A DNA stretch of 64,000 nucleotides from Jannaschia sp. GRR-S6-38 (GTDB taxonomy: Bacteria; Pseudomonadota; Alphaproteobacteria; Rhodobacterales; Rhodobacteraceae), in assembly GCF_029853695.1 (NCBI RefSeq), contig NZ_CP122537.1, positions 1,054,001 to 1,118,000 on the forward strand, given 5' to 3'. The translations under genes were made by a program, and so were the position numbers. The notes under the pieces were generated by a model. The model made no database searches. It was given only the letters and a program-made list of their open reading frames with translations, and was not told the DNA's origin. This document shows, in pieces, positions 62,709 to 64,000 of the stretch (its first letter is position 1; each line of letters starts with the position of its first letter).

Positions 62709-63140
62709 ATGCGCCGCAGCACCGCTCTTTCGCTGACCGCCCTGCCGCTCGCCGCCACCGCCCAGGCCGACACCGCCGCCTGGCATATCCTGGACCAGAT
62801 CGAGGTCACCGAGGTCGAGACCGCGGACAGCTGGTCCGTGGTCAAGAGCTACCCGCCCGAGATCGCGGGCGGCGCGCCGGATTTCGAGATCACCGGCTAC
62901 CTGGTGCCCGTCGGATGGGAGGCCGAGACGCGGGACTTCATGCTCGTGTCCGACCTGGGCCAATGCCCGTTCTGCGGATCCGGCGATCATGGCACGGCCA
63001 TCGAGGTGCGCCTCGCCGACCCGCTGCCCGCAGCCGAGGAGGGGCGGCGCGCGACCCTGCGCGGGGCGCTGCATCCGGTGCGGGACGCCGACACGATGCA
63101 AGCGGTGGTGATGACCGACGCGGTCCTCGTGGGGTCCTGA
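62709..63140 (+). CDS. exported DUF3299-like protein with CPFC motif
   Basis: 143-residue exported protein. A short leader (SLTALPLAATAQA) is followed by a beta-rich part; FMLVSDLGQCPFCGSGDHGTAIEVRL is the DUF3299-like region, with the CPFC pair typical of metal or redox sites. Function unknown. Spacing to the next gene is 7 bases, so they are likely co-transcribed. ATG at 62709 follows GGGAACCCC. Confidence 0.7.
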   Translation: MRRSTALSLTALPLAATAQADTAAWHILDQIEVTEVETADSWSVVKSYPPEIAGGAPDFEITGYLVPVGWEAETRDFMLVSDLGQCPFCGSGDHGTAIEVRLADPLPAAEEGRRATLRGALHPVRDADTMQAVVMTDAVLVGS

Positions 63141-63147
63141 CGGCGGC

Positions 63148-63762
63148 GTGCCCCGTCCCAACCGCGTGCATCCGGACGGCAGCTTTCTGACCACGCCGGC
63201 GCGCGGCACGCTGATGGGCAATCGCGGGATCCTGCATGATGCCGAGGGCCGGATCGGCCCCGCGCGCTGGCGACATCGCAACTGGGTCTGTTGCCTGCTG
63301 TCGTTTCGGGGCCGCCACCGGCGCCTGCTGGCGCCCGGGCATTACACCGAGCTCTTCTTTCTCGACGAGGCGGTCGCGCTCGCCGCCGGGCACCGCCCCT
63401 GCGCCGAATGCCGCCGGGCGGATTATCGGCGCTGGCAGGCGGCCTGGGCGCGCGCCTTCGGCGACAGCCCGCCCGCGCCCGAGATGGACGCGCGGCTGCA
63501 CGCCGCCCGCGCCGAACCCGGGGCACGGGGCCTTCGCCACGAGACGGCGAAGGCGGGCGACCTGCCCGATGGCGCGGTCTTCGCGGTTGCGGCCCGCGCG
63601 TGGCTCAGGCTCGGAGGCCGCGCCCTGCCCTACGCGCCCGAGGGATGGGGCGCGCCCGAGCCGCTGCCCGGCGGGACGGTCCGCGCGCTGACCAATGCCG
63701 TCACCCGCCGGATCCTGCAGGCCGGCTACGCGCCGCGGCTGCATCCCAGCGCCGGGACCTGA
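63148..63762 (+). CDS. conserved hypothetical with Ada-like Cys motif
   Basis: 204 residues. GNRGILHDAEGRIGPARWRHRNWVCCLLSFRGRHRRLLAPGHYTELFFLDEAVALAAGHRPCAECRRADY contains a Cys-x2-Cys (CAEC) after a GHRP loop that resembles the Ada metal-binding domain of DNA-repair proteins, without the rest of Ada. I recall similar conserved proteins in alphaproteobacteria but no function. GTG start at 63148. Followed by a hairpin. Confidence 0.75.
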   Translation: MPRPNRVHPDGSFLTTPARGTLMGNRGILHDAEGRIGPARWRHRNWVCCLLSFRGRHRRLLAPGHYTELFFLDEAVALAAGHRPCAECRRADYRRWQAAWARAFGDSPPAPEMDARLHAARAEPGARGLRHETAKAGDLPDGAVFAVAARAWLRLGGRALPYAPEGWGAPEPLPGGTVRALTNAVTRRILQAGYAPRLHPSAGT

Positions 63763-63788
63763 GCGGGCCCCCCGGCCAGGGGGCCCGC
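63763..63788 (+). terminator. hairpin directly after the Ada-like gene
   Basis: A 10-base perfect GC stem (63763-63772 with 63779-63788) with a 6-base loop starts at the base after the stop codon. No T-tract follows (GATGCG), so intrinsic termination is uncertain; it may be a Rho-type or processing site. Confidence 0.5.
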
Positions 63789-63847
63789 GATGCGCGGGAA
63801 CGCCGCCTCGCCGGTACCCGTTGGACCGGACATCCCGAGGGAGACAG

Positions 63848-64000
63848 ATGACCGGCCCGGAGACCCCCAGCGGATTGCGCGACCTCGTCGACCGCGTCGA
63901 TGCGGCGACGGAGGATTGCGCGACGATCACCCTGGGCGACCTTCTGGCCGCGCTGGGCGAGCGCGGCTTCGGGCCGGTCCTGTTGCTGGGCGCGGTCGGG
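63848..64000 (+). CDS. exoD: ExoD-like exopolysaccharide synthesis protein (partial)
   Basis: Only the first 51 residues are in the window. SGLRDLVDRVDAATEDCATITLGDLLAALGERGFGPVLLLGAV is the ExoD N-terminus (TLGDLLxxLGERxFGPxLLL), just before its first transmembrane helix. ExoD is an inner-membrane protein tied to exopolysaccharide production and alkaline survival in rhizobia; its biochemical role is unclear. GGGAGACAG precedes the ATG at 63848. Confidence 0.8.
   Translation, partial: MTGPETPSGLRDLVDRVDAATEDCATITLGDLLAALGERGFGPVLLLGAVG

Overview
The window is a dense, very GC-rich bacterial chromosome segment with short spacers and many 1-14 base gene overlaps. Gene content points to an alphaproteobacterium of the Rhodobacterales (Roseobacter/Paracoccus type). 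Pointers are the divergent tadA/rluB pair, DUF2842 next to purA, an FdsB-type NuoE-NuoF fusion, a ThyX thymidylate synthase, hflKC followed by a degP-type protease, yajC-secD-secF, and Flp-type pilins. This is inferred from families and gene order; no rRNA or tRNA gene was found, and the species cannot be named.

Layout. 1-9.3 kb: tadA (cut by the window edge), rluB, septation protein, a DMT transporter, MgtC, ftsY, a lytic transglycosylase, an fdsB-like diaphorase without its catalytic subunit, and a methyltransferase. 9.4-17.1 kb: two paralogous secreted proteins flanking xseA and purD, a ferredoxin operon, a lipoprotein and an acyltransferase-like membrane protein. 17.2-24.2 kb: a minus-strand run of degP-type protease, hflC-hflK, glutathione reductase, rpiA and thiamine pyrophosphokinase. 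24.3-35.9 kb: an 820-residue acidic protein, purA, a Cys-rich copper-storage-like protein, secG, pyrG, CsbD, a MipA-type porin, rlmJ and small stress proteins.

36.1-46.2 kb: one long plus-strand catabolic and uptake locus. A polar amino-acid type ABC transporter (ATPase, binding protein, two permeases) is translationally coupled to two glutamine-synthetase-like ligases. A class I amidotransferase and a PuuB-like FAD oxidase complete a gamma-glutamylation route for an amine. An Asp-nucleophile alpha/beta hydrolase and an EamA exporter are also embedded; a CAP-domain gene sits in it on the opposite strand.

46.2-47.6 kb is the most anomalous part: a 163-base tandem repeat, a 21-base perfect inverted repeat, and a markedly lower-GC two-gene cassette (a DUF6338-like membrane protein and a 64-residue protein with a 10-residue Gly-Tyr periodicity). 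The cassette begins inside the last codons of thyX. 48.6-51.3 kb holds glyoxalase I and three Flp-pilin-like paralogues, the third with a damaged 5' end. 51.3-64 kb is mostly housekeeping: TauE-type permease, secF-secD-yajC, serS, clpS, an rsmC-like methyltransferase, an SDR lacking its catalytic lysine, an AAC(6')-like acetyltransferase, prfC and a partial exoD.
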